Of a DNA stretch of 33,091 nucleotides, positions 16,386 through 26,000 are shown in pieces. Position numbers and translations under genes: made by a program. Source of the DNA: an uncultured Prevotella sp. (GTDB lineage: Bacteria > Bacteroidota > Bacteroidia > Bacteroidales > Bacteroidaceae). The DNA lies in NCBI GenBank assembly GCA_946999025.1, contig CAMQBP010000002.1:1-33091 (forward strand), in the 5' to 3' direction. Position 1 is the first letter of the stretch. Each line of letters begins with the position of its first letter. The notes beneath the pieces were generated by a model. The model made no database searches and was not told the origin of the DNA. It saw nothing but the letters and a program-made list of their open reading frames with translations.

Positions 16386-17552
16386 TCATTCTTTCGTGTT
16401 TTCTCTCGTGTATTCTAAAATTCGCTGTTCCAAATCTTCGTGCTTGGGGCCTACAATGGTTTGGGGCTTTCCTTTTGTCGGAATCACTAAGAGAGTGGGG
16501 AGGGCACCAATGCCTAAATCAGCCGCCAATTTCTTCTCTTGGTCATAATTAACCTTATAAAACTTGATTTTTCCAGCGTATTTTTTGGCCAATTCGTCAA
16601 TCAATGGCGACAAGCGTTTGCACGGTATGCACCAGTTGGCCCAAAAGTCGATGACGCACGGCACATTGTCGCGATAGGTATAAGGTGTGGAAGCAGTGTA
16701 ATCCCACACATGATCTAAGAAATAGGTACGCCCGATGTCAGTGGGCTTGCCCGTTTCAACGACGATGTCAGATTTGGAAACAGATTTGTAAACGATGGCA
16801 TTTTCATCGTATGCTTGAAAGTAGATGGATGCTTTCGTGAAATCAACGGACAGCAATCCATGTTGCAAAATGCCGTTACCTAAGAACGAGTCAGCGGCCT
16901 CTTTCGTTATTGCTATGGCTGTTTCCCATTCCGTATGCGCTATTTTAAGGGAACACGAATTTGTAACACTCAGCTGTTGGCATTGCTCTTGAGAGAGTGT
17001 TAGCTCAGCCGATTGATCTAAGCGCAAGGGCAGACTGACGTTCTGTTGATTCACCAGGACCGGCAAAAGCAATACTTGTTGAGGAGCTTCGTTCAACCTT
17101 ATTCGATTAGACAATTTCATGAAATCGGGTCGATAGGGCGCAGAGATGGTTAGTTTGTTATTTTTTGCATCGATGGTAAGCACCACGTTGCGAAACATGT
17201 CCATGCCCAACAGTCCTTTGACATTCTGCTCACGATAGGTAGCTGGGGCAGATTCCATCGCGAACGACTGCTTTTCGGCATACAAACTTTTACCTAATGA
17301 TAGTGTGTGGGTGGTGTTTTGAACCGTTTCGGGCGTTGACTTTTCTTCTTGAAACAACACAGTCTTCTCGTTTAACGCCAACACGAAAAGGGCAGGTTGG
17401 TTGTCCAACGTCATGGCCAACGCCATTTCACCCTGACGCAGTAATTGATAATCAAACGTCTCTTGCGAAGTGTTGTTCACCTGTGCCTTGGCAGTTGTAG
17501 GAATATTGGCCAACAACAATAAGATATAGATAAGTAATGAATGTAAGCGCAT
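16386..17552 (-). CDS. exported thioredoxin-domain protein fused to a degenerate aspartyl-protease-like region
   Basis: 388 residues from the start used here. This ATG gives a clean signal peptide (MRLHSLLIYILLLL to about AKAQ) and lies just after the upstream stop; an in-frame ATG at 17600 would overlap the previous gene and spoil the signal peptide. The C-terminal domain (about 290-388) is a thioredoxin fold with active site WCIPC (C308, C311) and cis-Pro P352, so it probably acts in periplasmic disulfide exchange. The first 270 residues resemble the neighbouring aspartyl protease (GLLGMDMFRNVVLTID against GILGGDAFKNVVISID; YRPDFMKLSN against YRPKGLKLSD). Both DTG motifs are lost: the first aligns with A59-L60-N61, the second with the RLDQS region near 177-181. 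It is the last gene of the six-gene operon. Possible roles are oxidoreductase or chaperone for the other secreted products. Confidence 0.88.
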   Translation of the reverse strand: MRLHSLLIYILLLLANIPTTAKAQVNNTSQETFDYQLLRQGEMALAMTLDNQPALFVLALNEKTVLFQEEKSTPETVQNTTHTLSLGKSLYAEKQSFAMESAPATYREQNVKGLLGMDMFRNVVLTIDAKNNKLTISAPYRPDFMKLSNRIRLNEAPQQVLLLPVLVNQQNVSLPLRLDQSAELTLSQEQCQQLSVTNSCSLKIAHTEWETAIAITKEAADSFLGNGILQHGLLSVDFTKASIYFQAYDENAIVYKSVSKSDIVVETGKPTDIGRTYFLDHVWDYTASTPYTYRDNVPCVIDFWANWCIPCKRLSPLIDELAKKYAGKIKFYKVNYDQEKKLAADLGIGALPTLLVIPTKGKPQTIVGPKHEDLEQRILEYTRENTKE

Positions 17553-17562
17553 CTTGATAAAA

Positions 17563-18726
17563 TTATAATTTATGAATGGTAACTTTAAACACTTGTTCAT
17601 GGCGACGAATCGTCAGTTCGGCCTCCTGATCTTTGATATCCTTAAAAATATCAATGATAGTCATTTCACTTAAAGGCAACGCGGTGATGTCATGGCCATT
17701 GACAGCCGTCACTTCATCGCCAATTTCAACTTGTGGTTGGGTGGTTCCCCATATCGTAGTAACCTCAAAACGCTGGTTGACTGGCAAAATTCCCACAGTC
17801 CATGTTTGCTTTTTATTTGCGAAATCGGCTGTGGAAGTTTCGTAGGGTTGGAAATAGAACCTACCTCGCGGATAGTCAATGGTTACTGTGCCATGCTGCA
17901 ATAGTTCGGCTCCTAAAATTGTGGGGATGCCCGCTGCCGCCATTGCCGGCGCATTTTCAAACTTTTTCCCGTTGATGGTAAACGGCGCCATGCGTACATA
18001 TTTCAAAGGTTTCGGCTTGGCCAATCCTTCTAATCCAGCACCCACAGACCCCACTCCCTCGCAGGTAACGGTGGCAGCTTGTGCTTGCGAAAGACGATGA
18101 AAGTCGTCTTCGCTCAACGTGAGCAGTTCAGGAACGCCCGTGTCAAACATCATCTGTACGGATTGGTCCTTGAACGTTAATGGAAAATTAACATGCCATG
18201 TTGGCGAATAGTCCAAGGGAATGCCGTCAGACAGTTTAAGTCCTTTTGGGCGATAGGGATAAAATAGGCGAAGTTGTTGCGCACGTCCGTCGATACTAAT
18301 CACCACATTTTTAAACGCATCGCCACCAAGAATGCCCACCACGCCTAAATCACGAAAGCCTTGTATCTCGGGCAACGCAATCGTGTTGAGTGTGGTAAAG
18401 CGCAAATATCTACCTATCTTCACCTCCGGCAGGGTAGCTTTTGAATAGCTGTTGGCCTGTCCGTTCATGTCGGTTGTTACCTGTTGGCCTCCCGTCAACT
18501 TACCCTTTGCCTGCTCTATCTCACGCCACATGGTGGCTGTCTGTCCGCCCGTGTCTAAGATGTATTTATGGCAACGCCCCTTCACTTCAACCGGAATGAT
18601 GATTCGTCCATACTTCACCTCATACGCAATGGTGTCAGCATAACGATTGATTGCCGTCGCCTGAGCTAAACACGACATGGGGTGGACAGCCAAAAATGTG
18701 AGAACAAGTGTAACAATATATCTCAT
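17563..18726 (-). CDS. exported retropepsin-like aspartyl protease with C-terminal PDZ domain
   Basis: 387 residues with a signal peptide ending near CLAQA (about residue 22). Two aspartyl-protease lobes are each marked by DTG: D58 in YILDTGGQTA and D195 in MMFDTGVPELLTLS, so a full active site can be formed inside one chain. Each lobe is followed by the hydrophobic Gly motif (LGGDAFKN; IPTILGAELLQHG). A PDZ-like domain fills about 310-387 (QVEIGDEVTAVNGHDI). It is predicted to act in the periplasm or at the outer membrane on peptides or proteins. It is the only one of the four protease-fold products of this operon that keeps its catalytic residues. The gene starts 89 bases after the subtilase-like gene and ends 10 bases before the thioredoxin fusion gene, which encodes its degenerate paralogue. 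Confidence 0.87.
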   Translation of the reverse strand: MRYIVTLVLTFLAVHPMSCLAQATAINRYADTIAYEVKYGRIIIPVEVKGRCHKYILDTGGQTATMWREIEQAKGKLTGGQQVTTDMNGQANSYSKATLPEVKIGRYLRFTTLNTIALPEIQGFRDLGVVGILGGDAFKNVVISIDGRAQQLRLFYPYRPKGLKLSDGIPLDYSPTWHVNFPLTFKDQSVQMMFDTGVPELLTLSEDDFHRLSQAQAATVTCEGVGSVGAGLEGLAKPKPLKYVRMAPFTINGKKFENAPAMAAAGIPTILGAELLQHGTVTIDYPRGRFYFQPYETSTADFANKKQTWTVGILPVNQRFEVTTIWGTTQPQVEIGDEVTAVNGHDITALPLSEMTIIDIFKDIKDQEAELTIRRHEQVFKVTIHKL

Positions 18727-18815
18727 AGCCAGCGTTGAATGATTGATTTGAAATCTATTTCAAAAAGATTGCTTGATGTTACTTCATCAATGAATGGGCC
18801 ACATGCCTTGTTGAT

Positions 18816-20540
18816 TTATTTCCTGGTGCTGTTTTTTTCTTGCAATACTTTTTTCACTGCGTTTGCCACATTGACGATGCCACCCGAGATGGAAATGTCT
18901 GAATAAGTAAAGAGGTCGTTCACCTTACGGTCGTTCACCACAATCGTTTTCTCTATTTCCATGTCTTGCATGGGTGTCACGGAGTTGTTGAGTAACTCGC
19001 GAACCTCTGCGGCGGTGAGTTTTGGGAAGTAAGACCTTACCAATGCAGCGGCTCCGGCCAAGGTTGCGGCAGCCATTCCTGTGCCGGTAGACAGGCCATA
19101 CGTGTTTCCCACCCCTGCGCTGTATATTTCTTTTCCTGGTGCGTGAATGTCCAATTCGGTTTTTCCATAGTTGGCTTTCAACGATGGCTTGCCCAACTTG
19201 TCACTGGGTGCGACGATCATTAAGTTGGTTAGTTCGTGTCCGGCAATCATCTTCCGGTTAGGATAATAAGTGGTTTTTTGCAAATCTTGCGCACTCTCTG
19301 TTACCGGAACAATCGCCAGCACATCGTGCTGTTCGGCGTAGTAAAGTGCGTCGGCAATCCACTTACGCTCTACGGGAGGGAACAACGTATTCTGCGACGG
19401 TAGCAACATTACCTTAGCTCCATGGTCAACAGCATATCTTATGGCCAATGCCACGTCTTTTAAATAAGGGTCGCCAGCTGTGGTTGCACGCAGGGGCATG
19501 ATGCGGGCAGCATTGCAAATGCCGTCGGCTCCCTTACCATTGCCACGGATGGCCGCGATGATAGATGCCTCCATGGTACCTACGTTTGCGTCTTCGGTCA
19601 GCAAATCGGCATTACCGTAATGGTTGTCAAGCAAGTTATAGGGGTCATCTCCCACGATGGTCTGTCGGTTATCGGTGCTGTGTTTCTGCAAATAGCTTTC
19701 GTATTCCTGCTGAGCTTGCTTGATAGGCGTACCCGCCATTTCTACATCATATATCTTCTTCCACGAATTAGTCTTTGCCAAGGGGAAGCTGTAGCCTAAA
19801 ATCATGAAAGCCATGTCTGACAATAAATCTTTCGGAGCATTCTTGTCATACAGCGTCTCGAACTCTTTTTGCGTAATTTCTTGACCGGGGAACCGTTCTT
19901 TCAGCTTCTTGTCAAACACCTTGGTATAGTGTTTCACCATCTTGGCAGCCAAGATTCCGGCGTAACGTGAAGCCAATGGCGATTCGTACACAATGGTGTC
20001 ACGATAGTAGTGATACTCCTGGACGTTTGCAGGCGGTGCCACTTCTACCATCTCATCGCCTTGGAAGCGAAAGAAACGCTTGCCGTCTGAAATGTAGTCG
20101 GCATACTTTTCTCGTAGTCTGAAGTATTCGCGATCCCCCTGGTTCATGGTGGAAGTCATGGCAATCGTTGTTCCGTCTTTGTCAATCCCGCCAAGGAAAT
20201 TCCATCCATGCACGTCATCAACCAGTCCGTTGCCGTCATCATCCTTTCCATTCAGTTTTTCTTTTTTGTTCTGCCAAATCATGGTTTGGTAATCCTCATG
20301 CATCAAATCGATGCCTGACCCGATGAGTGCTACCGTGATGGGTTTGGCTTTTCGGCCTTGAAGCAAACGATAAGCCTCGTTGACACCAATACCATAAACC
20401 TTATCTTGGGTAGGAGAGAGATTGTACCAATCCAACTCTTTCTGAGGCAACTCCTGTGAATGAATTTTGACAATGCTTACTGGTTGAAACAAGAGGCATA
20501 AGGCCAGTAAACCGATATGATAGAACTTAAAATTTTTCAT
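18816..20540 (-). CDS. subtilisin-fold (S8) protein with all three catalytic residues replaced
   Basis: 574 residues with a signal peptide near 1-29. The fold is that of the secreted Bacteroidota S8 family: WYNLSPTQDKVYGIG near 38, DDDGNGLVDDVHGWNFLGG near 98-116, AIRYAVDHGAKV and LDIHAPGKEIYS. The triad is gone. The catalytic Asp position is G74 (ALIGSGID instead of IDSGID, codon GGG at 20319-20321). The His position is V320 (NVGTMEAS instead of GHGTHVAG, codon GTA at 19581-19583). The Ser position is G488 (GTGMAAA instead of GTSMAAP, codon GGA at 19077-19079). The oxyanion Asn motif is also unlike the family. The frame is open, so it is not a decayed gene. It is predicted to be a secreted pseudoprotease, perhaps a peptide or protein binder. 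It is the fourth gene of the operon. Confidence 0.9.
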   Translation of the reverse strand: MKNFKFYHIGLLALCLLFQPVSIVKIHSQELPQKELDWYNLSPTQDKVYGIGVNEAYRLLQGRKAKPITVALIGSGIDLMHEDYQTMIWQNKKEKLNGKDDDGNGLVDDVHGWNFLGGIDKDGTTIAMTSTMNQGDREYFRLREKYADYISDGKRFFRFQGDEMVEVAPPANVQEYHYYRDTIVYESPLASRYAGILAAKMVKHYTKVFDKKLKERFPGQEITQKEFETLYDKNAPKDLLSDMAFMILGYSFPLAKTNSWKKIYDVEMAGTPIKQAQQEYESYLQKHSTDNRQTIVGDDPYNLLDNHYGNADLLTEDANVGTMEASIIAAIRGNGKGADGICNAARIMPLRATTAGDPYLKDVALAIRYAVDHGAKVMLLPSQNTLFPPVERKWIADALYYAEQHDVLAIVPVTESAQDLQKTTYYPNRKMIAGHELTNLMIVAPSDKLGKPSLKANYGKTELDIHAPGKEIYSAGVGNTYGLSTGTGMAAATLAGAAALVRSYFPKLTAAEVRELLNNSVTPMQDMEIEKTIVVNDRKVNDLFTYSDISISGGIVNVANAVKKVLQEKNSTRK

Positions 20541-20614
20541 AATTGATATTGATGAATGATATATCGTGAGTTTAATTCGTTAAATGTGATTCTCGTACAA
20601 CGAAGTGTGAGGAA

Positions 20615-21508
20615 CTACTGTGCGGTTGACATGTCGCCAATGTGCTGAAGGTCAACTTTGAAGTTGTTTTTAAAGTAGTTAATCACCACTTCGTACTTTT
20701 GTTTAACCTTGTTATGAGACAAAAGTCCATCGGCTGTTTGCAACTCGCTGGCAGGCGTAGATACGATTGTTTGCAAATAGTCGTACCAATCTTCGCGCAC
20801 ACTGTTTTTATGTCGGTCGTCTATAAAACCCGCATCCAGACTTCCATCCACATCTGTACCGTAGGTAGATATGGCAGCAAACGCCTCTGGAATAGCTTCA
20901 CGGAGGGCACCTCTGTTGATGGTAGGATAAATACGGCGCAACAACAATTTGCAAAGCTCGATGCGAAATTCGTCTTTCTCTTGTCGTGTCATCTTTTCAA
21001 TAGCACTATTTCCATGATTGACGGCAAAGAATTCGTATCCTTCAAACGCATTGACAGGCTTGTAATCGTCATGAGTTGGTTCTGTTGTGTATCCTCCTTC
21101 TAAATAATACAGCTCGCTGCAAAGCAGAATACGCAGCGGTAAATGTTTCTTCAAAAAGCTGCTTGGAAAGAGGTTCAAGAACTCTGTCTGCAACATTTTT
21201 ACTTGCTCTCCCACATATTTCTCGTCAGGTAGCTGGTATAAATACCCTTCATCAGCCATTCGTTCTTTGCTCCACAGATAGTTTCTCGTTACGCCCCAAT
21301 CGAATTCCGAAGGTTGGTATTTATAAAGAACCAATGTGCCTGTTTGCTCAAAGATGCGCTGAATGGCAGCATCGTATGGATGGTTGCCTTGCGGTAGGCG
21401 ATGAGATTCGAAAGCGTCCTTCTGCTCTTGAATAGACGAAATGGGGTCTTCATTTCCACAGCTGATGAGGAGAAAAGCTGTTAGTATGTATAAAAAATAA
21501 TGTTTCAT
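20615..21508 (-). CDS. lipoprotein resembling the putative zinc metallopeptidase family, without HExxH
   Basis: 297 residues. The lipobox is LLISC, with the acylated Cys at 17 followed by GNEDP, an acidic start that suits surface-exposed Bacteroidota lipoproteins. Layout and scattered motifs resemble the SusD-associated putative zinc-binding metallopeptidases (Peptidase_Mx1 type): a predicted helix with YLVPP-like spacing near 90-110, FLKKHLPLRILLCSELYY near 118-135, and GFIDDRHKNSVREDWYDYL near 228-245. Where that family has HHEFAH, this protein reads ELCKLLLRR (about 184-192), so the zinc site is missing. It lies 19 bases after susD and 74 bases before the subtilase-like gene. The family assignment rests on remote similarity and could be wrong; the lipoprotein call is firm. 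Confidence 0.65.
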   Translation of the reverse strand: MKHYFLYILTAFLLISCGNEDPISSIQEQKDAFESHRLPQGNHPYDAAIQRIFEQTGTLVLYKYQPSEFDWGVTRNYLWSKERMADEGYLYQLPDEKYVGEQVKMLQTEFLNLFPSSFLKKHLPLRILLCSELYYLEGGYTTEPTHDDYKPVNAFEGYEFFAVNHGNSAIEKMTRQEKDEFRIELCKLLLRRIYPTINRGALREAIPEAFAAISTYGTDVDGSLDAGFIDDRHKNSVREDWYDYLQTIVSTPASELQTADGLLSHNKVKQKYEVVINYFKNNFKVDLQHIGDMSTAQ

Positions 21509-21527
21509 CTTGTCAATTGTTTATCAA

Positions 21528-23024
21528 TTAATCCAATTCCGGATTGCGTTGTCTTACTTCTAATGGAATGGGCAATACATATTTGCTGCTGTTTTGTTCC
21601 AGCTTGTAAGTTGTGGTTTGTCCACTCACGATGGAAAACTTGTGTTCGATGGCTGGCATTCCTTGTCGTTTTAAGTCAAACCAACGATGATCTTCAAAGC
21701 AGAGTTCACGTCTGCGCTCTTGCAAACAGAAGTCAATGAGCTTATTTGCATCTGTGATGTTGACGGGTTGATAGGTACCCGTGAAACGAGATGCGCGTAA
21801 AGTGTTCAGGTCACTTAATGCGGCTTGTCTTAGTTTTTCATCCTTATTTTGTAAATACAAGCGTGCGTTTGCTTCTGCTCGGTTAAGATATGCTTCGGCA
21901 ACGCGCATTCCCTTGGTGGGATTTTGCGGCACTTTGTCGCTTTTACGTCCTACCAATAGATGTTTCTCCGGCATGAAACCATTCATGGTAAGATAACTGT
22001 AGAAGTAAGCTTCACGTCGGATGTCATCGGGTTCGTAAAGTGATTCCAAGGTTTTGCTCACCGTAAAAGCGGGCAATTTGCCGAAGTCGATGTGCGGATT
22101 GATACCTACAAAGAAGGCATCATATTCGCCATTGATAGAATATCCCCATATCAATTCAGGACTGTCACTGTTGTACACTCCCCCTTTTGCCATGTCGTAC
22201 AACACAATACCTTGCCAATCGTCGTATGTATAGTATTTGCTTAGCTGCCTTAGGGTAGGTTTTTGGGCGATCACGGCATTGCTGTAGCGTACCGACTCAG
22301 CCCATTTCCCCTCGTATAAGTATAGGCGTGAGAGCAAAAGGTCAACAGACAAGGGTGATACGGTGTAGACGCTGGCTTTATACTCACCGCAATTCTGCCA
22401 CAGTTTTTTAGAGGTTAACAGGTCTTTTTCTATTTGTTGATAAACCTCTGCCACGGTGTTACGCTTAGGAAACTCATCTTTTACCGTCGATTTCAGTATT
22501 AATGGAACCCCCAAAGCGTCATTCAATGCTGGGTTAGCTGTATTGTAAGCAGGCGCGAAAGTGTTGACAAGCAAGAAATAATAAAACGAACGAAGTGCCA
22601 AAGCCTCTGCCTCAATCTTTTGTTTAGCTATGCTCGAGCCTGAAACTTTTGGCAGTTGATCAATCACTACGTTGCAACCATTGATCCAATGATACAACTG
22701 TTGCCACGAATTGCTCCAGGGAATGTTGTTCTTTTGCATTTGCTCAAACATGTCATTAGCCCATGTAAATACGGCTGCTCCGGCACGAAGAGCATCTTCC
22801 TGATTGGTGGCGTCCGAATAATTGCTTTCAACATCGTCTGTCAACAGTTCCAGATATGAAAAAATTGGAGTGTGCGAAGCGTATCCATCGCCTAACAATA
22901 ACTCTTCCAAGTCGGATGTCGTACTGGGGCGCACCTCGTCTTGACTGCTTTCAGACAAGAAGTCATTACAACTCGAAAGCAGTAATGCGATGCATGAAAT
23001 GTATAGATAAATATGCTTTTTCAT
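21528..23024 (-). CDS. SusD/RagB-family outer-membrane lipoprotein
   Basis: 498-residue surface lipoprotein that forms the lid over the SusC barrel and captures substrate. The lipobox is LLLSSC (Cys about 19) followed by NDFLSESSQDE, a typical SusD N terminus. Family features are TPR-like helices, AEALALRSFYYFLLVNTFAPAY, RVAEAYLNRAEANARL, and the C-terminal LCFEDHRWFDLKRQGM with LPIPLEVRQRNPELD at the end. It starts 20 bases after susC. The neighbours are protease-fold genes and no glycoside hydrolase, lyase or sugar-sensor gene is present. A peptide or protein substrate is therefore more likely than a glycan, comparable to RagB of Porphyromonas. Confidence 0.95.
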   Translation of the reverse strand: MKKHIYLYISCIALLLSSCNDFLSESSQDEVRPSTTSDLEELLLGDGYASHTPIFSYLELLTDDVESNYSDATNQEDALRAGAAVFTWANDMFEQMQKNNIPWSNSWQQLYHWINGCNVVIDQLPKVSGSSIAKQKIEAEALALRSFYYFLLVNTFAPAYNTANPALNDALGVPLILKSTVKDEFPKRNTVAEVYQQIEKDLLTSKKLWQNCGEYKASVYTVSPLSVDLLLSRLYLYEGKWAESVRYSNAVIAQKPTLRQLSKYYTYDDWQGIVLYDMAKGGVYNSDSPELIWGYSINGEYDAFFVGINPHIDFGKLPAFTVSKTLESLYEPDDIRREAYFYSYLTMNGFMPEKHLLVGRKSDKVPQNPTKGMRVAEAYLNRAEANARLYLQNKDEKLRQAALSDLNTLRASRFTGTYQPVNITDANKLIDFCLQERRRELCFEDHRWFDLKRQGMPAIEHKFSIVSGQTTTYKLEQNSSKYVLPIPLEVRQRNPELD

Positions 23025-23044
23025 AAAACTATGTGTCTGATTTT

Positions 23045-26000
23045 TTAAATTCCAATATTCAAAGTCACGCTATAAGTAGGCGTAATGGGCTGTGCGCCAG
23101 TCGCCACTTCGGGGTCGATACCCTTGTAATCTTTGCTCACCACGATGAACGGATTGCTCACAGAACCGCTTATAGACAGATTATTGAGCGACATTCGTTG
23201 TATCAATTTCGTAGGAACCGTGTACGACAGCGAAATGTTGTTGCAGCGCATGAACGACGCGTTGACTACTCTTGCTGTAGAATAGTTGTACAAACGATGC
23301 GCATATTCGTTCGATCCATTCGGCAAGTATACCATGGGTATGTTATGATTAGGAATGGAAGGTATCTGCGTATGCTGCTCATCACCAGGTTTTTGCCAAC
23401 GGTTCACCATTTCTTTAGACAGATTACTGTAGGCCGATGGCGTGCTGTTGTTGAGATAATCTTCGCTGAACAAATCGGTTAAGAAGCGTTTTCCGCCCAA
23501 CGCAATCGAAAAAGAAGAGGACAGGGTGATTGATTTCCAACGCAATACGGTAGACAAACCGCCCGAAATATCGGGCTCTGTAGTACCTGCATACTTCATG
23601 TACGAGGTCGCATCCAATTTGTCAGCACCCTCTTCGATGGTTGGAATGCGGAAAAGCGGATAACCACCCTGCGCATCTAAGCCTGCGAAATCCCAAGCCC
23701 AGAAAGCACCAACCGGATAACCTTCTTTGTGAATGGAACCACCTGAGGCAGCACGCCAGTTCTGATTTTCGGCCATCGTCGACTTGATTTCATTGAAGTT
23801 TTTCGCCGTGTTAACCGAGATGTTCCATACCCAGTCTTTGGTTCTGATGGGCGTAAAGGTAGCCGTAAACTCAAATCCATAGTTATTCATGTTGCCCCCA
23901 TTGATAGGCATGAACATCACGCCATATTCGTATGGTACGGCTTTCGAAACGATAAGGTCGGTTGTATGCTTGGAATAATACTCGGCACTGAAAGCAATTC
24001 GGTTTTTCCACAAGCCAAAGTCTACCCCCAGGTTAATGCTCTTGGTTTTTTCCCAACGCAAATTATCATAAGGCAACGATTTTATTTTCAGCATGTAACG
24101 GCCTGTTCGAAGATCAATGAAGTCGCGCCCACGTCCTAATTCTGCAATCAAATCAGGACCATAGTTGCTTGCTACATTGCCTTGCCACCCGTACGAAGCG
24201 CGGAAATTAAAGTCGCTAATCCAACGAATGTCTTTTATCCATGGTTCGTTGATGATGTTCCAGCGTGCTCCAGCCGACCATACAGGCAAGAAACGGTTAC
24301 GCTCATCTTGTCCGAAGCGGTTGGATGCGTCGGAACGAATGCTTGCCGAAAAGATGTAACGCTCATCATAGCTATACATACCCGTGGCAAACATGCCCAC
24401 AGTATTTATCTTACGATCGATGATAGCGTTATTGAATTGATGGTAAAGATCGTTCTCTATCCAGCGTGAGGCATCCAACGGGTCGATAACCTGACGTGGA
24501 GGAAAGATGATAGATTTGCCCCGGTTGGGGAAGTAACCATACAACGTGGTGTTGTAGCCGTCGTACTTATTGCTTCTAATCTCGCTTCCAGCCATCAAAC
24601 TCATGCGATGCAGCTCACCGAAAATCTTGTTGTACGACAGTGTGCCGCGTAAGGTATAATTGGTGTTACGATTCTCGGTGGTATTGAGTTCGCCACCATG
24701 AGGCAAGCGAGATTTCTTATATTCCAGTTCGCCAGGCTCATACAGCCCAAACTCGTAACCACGAAGATTGGAAATAAAGAAACTCTGTTCGTCGGCGAAC
24801 GATGACCCCACCACGTTGGAAAGATTATAGCCAAACAAGCCTTCAAACTGCAATCCCTGCAAGATGGTCCACCGTAAGTTGGCAGATAATGCCACAGAAT
24901 TTGTCGTATTGGTGTTGCCCGTACAATCCATCTCGTGCAAAATGTTGTACATACGTCGGTTGGCGTCCTGCGATTTCGCATAATAAAACAAACTCCCGTC
25001 TTCGTTATAGGCTGGTATGGCACGATTGATGGTAGACGCATATTGATAAGGATCTACCCTGAAAAAGCCGTTCGTCTTGTTAGAAGCGGCGTTCAGGCGC
25101 ACGCCCAAGTTGATTTTATCGCTCAAGCGGGTGTCGATACTCACCGATGCACTGTAATTCTTGGCATCGTTACCAACTGAAATGCCGTTAGTGAACGAAC
25201 TATTGATGGACGCATAATACTTAAAACGGTCGGTACCACCACTCAGACTAACGCTGTGATTGTGACTTACTGAGTGGCGAAATAACTCCTTAAACCAGTC
25301 GGTGTTGTTCATGCGAACCTTCTCAACTCCTTGTTGAAATTGTGCGTACGATATCTCTTTGCGCAAATATTGCCCCAGCAATCCCTCGTAACCGATGCGC
25401 TCCAACGGTCGGTTGGCTTCGCTCACCAATCCTCTTCTATATATTTCTTCGGACACATCTACACGCTCAGAAGAGTTCATCAAGTTCATCTGACTATAAT
25501 AGATGCGCGGCGCAACGGTCATGCCGCCGCTATAATTGACTGATACTCGGCCGGCTTTACCTTGCTTGGTAGTGATGATAATGACGCCGTTGGCTGCTTT
25601 CACTCCATACATCACTGTTGCCGCTGCATCTTTTAGCACCGATATGGTCATGATGTCGTTGGGACTCAGCCAAGAAATAGAATTTCCCACAAAATTCTTG
25701 ATCATGTCAAAATTGTCTTGCGAGATGCTTCCTAAAGCATCTAAGTCGCGCGGCTTAAAAGGCAACGGATCTTCTTGTATGATGCCATCCACCACCCAAA
25801 CAGGCTCTTGGTTGCCCAACAGGGTGGAGGTACCACGCACGCGCACCTTCTGAGCCGTTCCTACTAATCCGCTGGTGTTTAACACACTGGTTCCCACAAG
25901 TTTGCCTTGTAGCATCTGCTCAATGCTTTGGTGCCCATCGTAAAACAAATCTTCGCTTTTTACGGTGTTGGCAGAGCCAATCATCTCATTCTTTCTAATG

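Noticed and set aside
17553..17600. 16-residue upstream extension of the thioredoxin fusion protein
   Set aside because: It would overlap the preceding gene and place a polar stretch before an otherwise perfect signal peptide.
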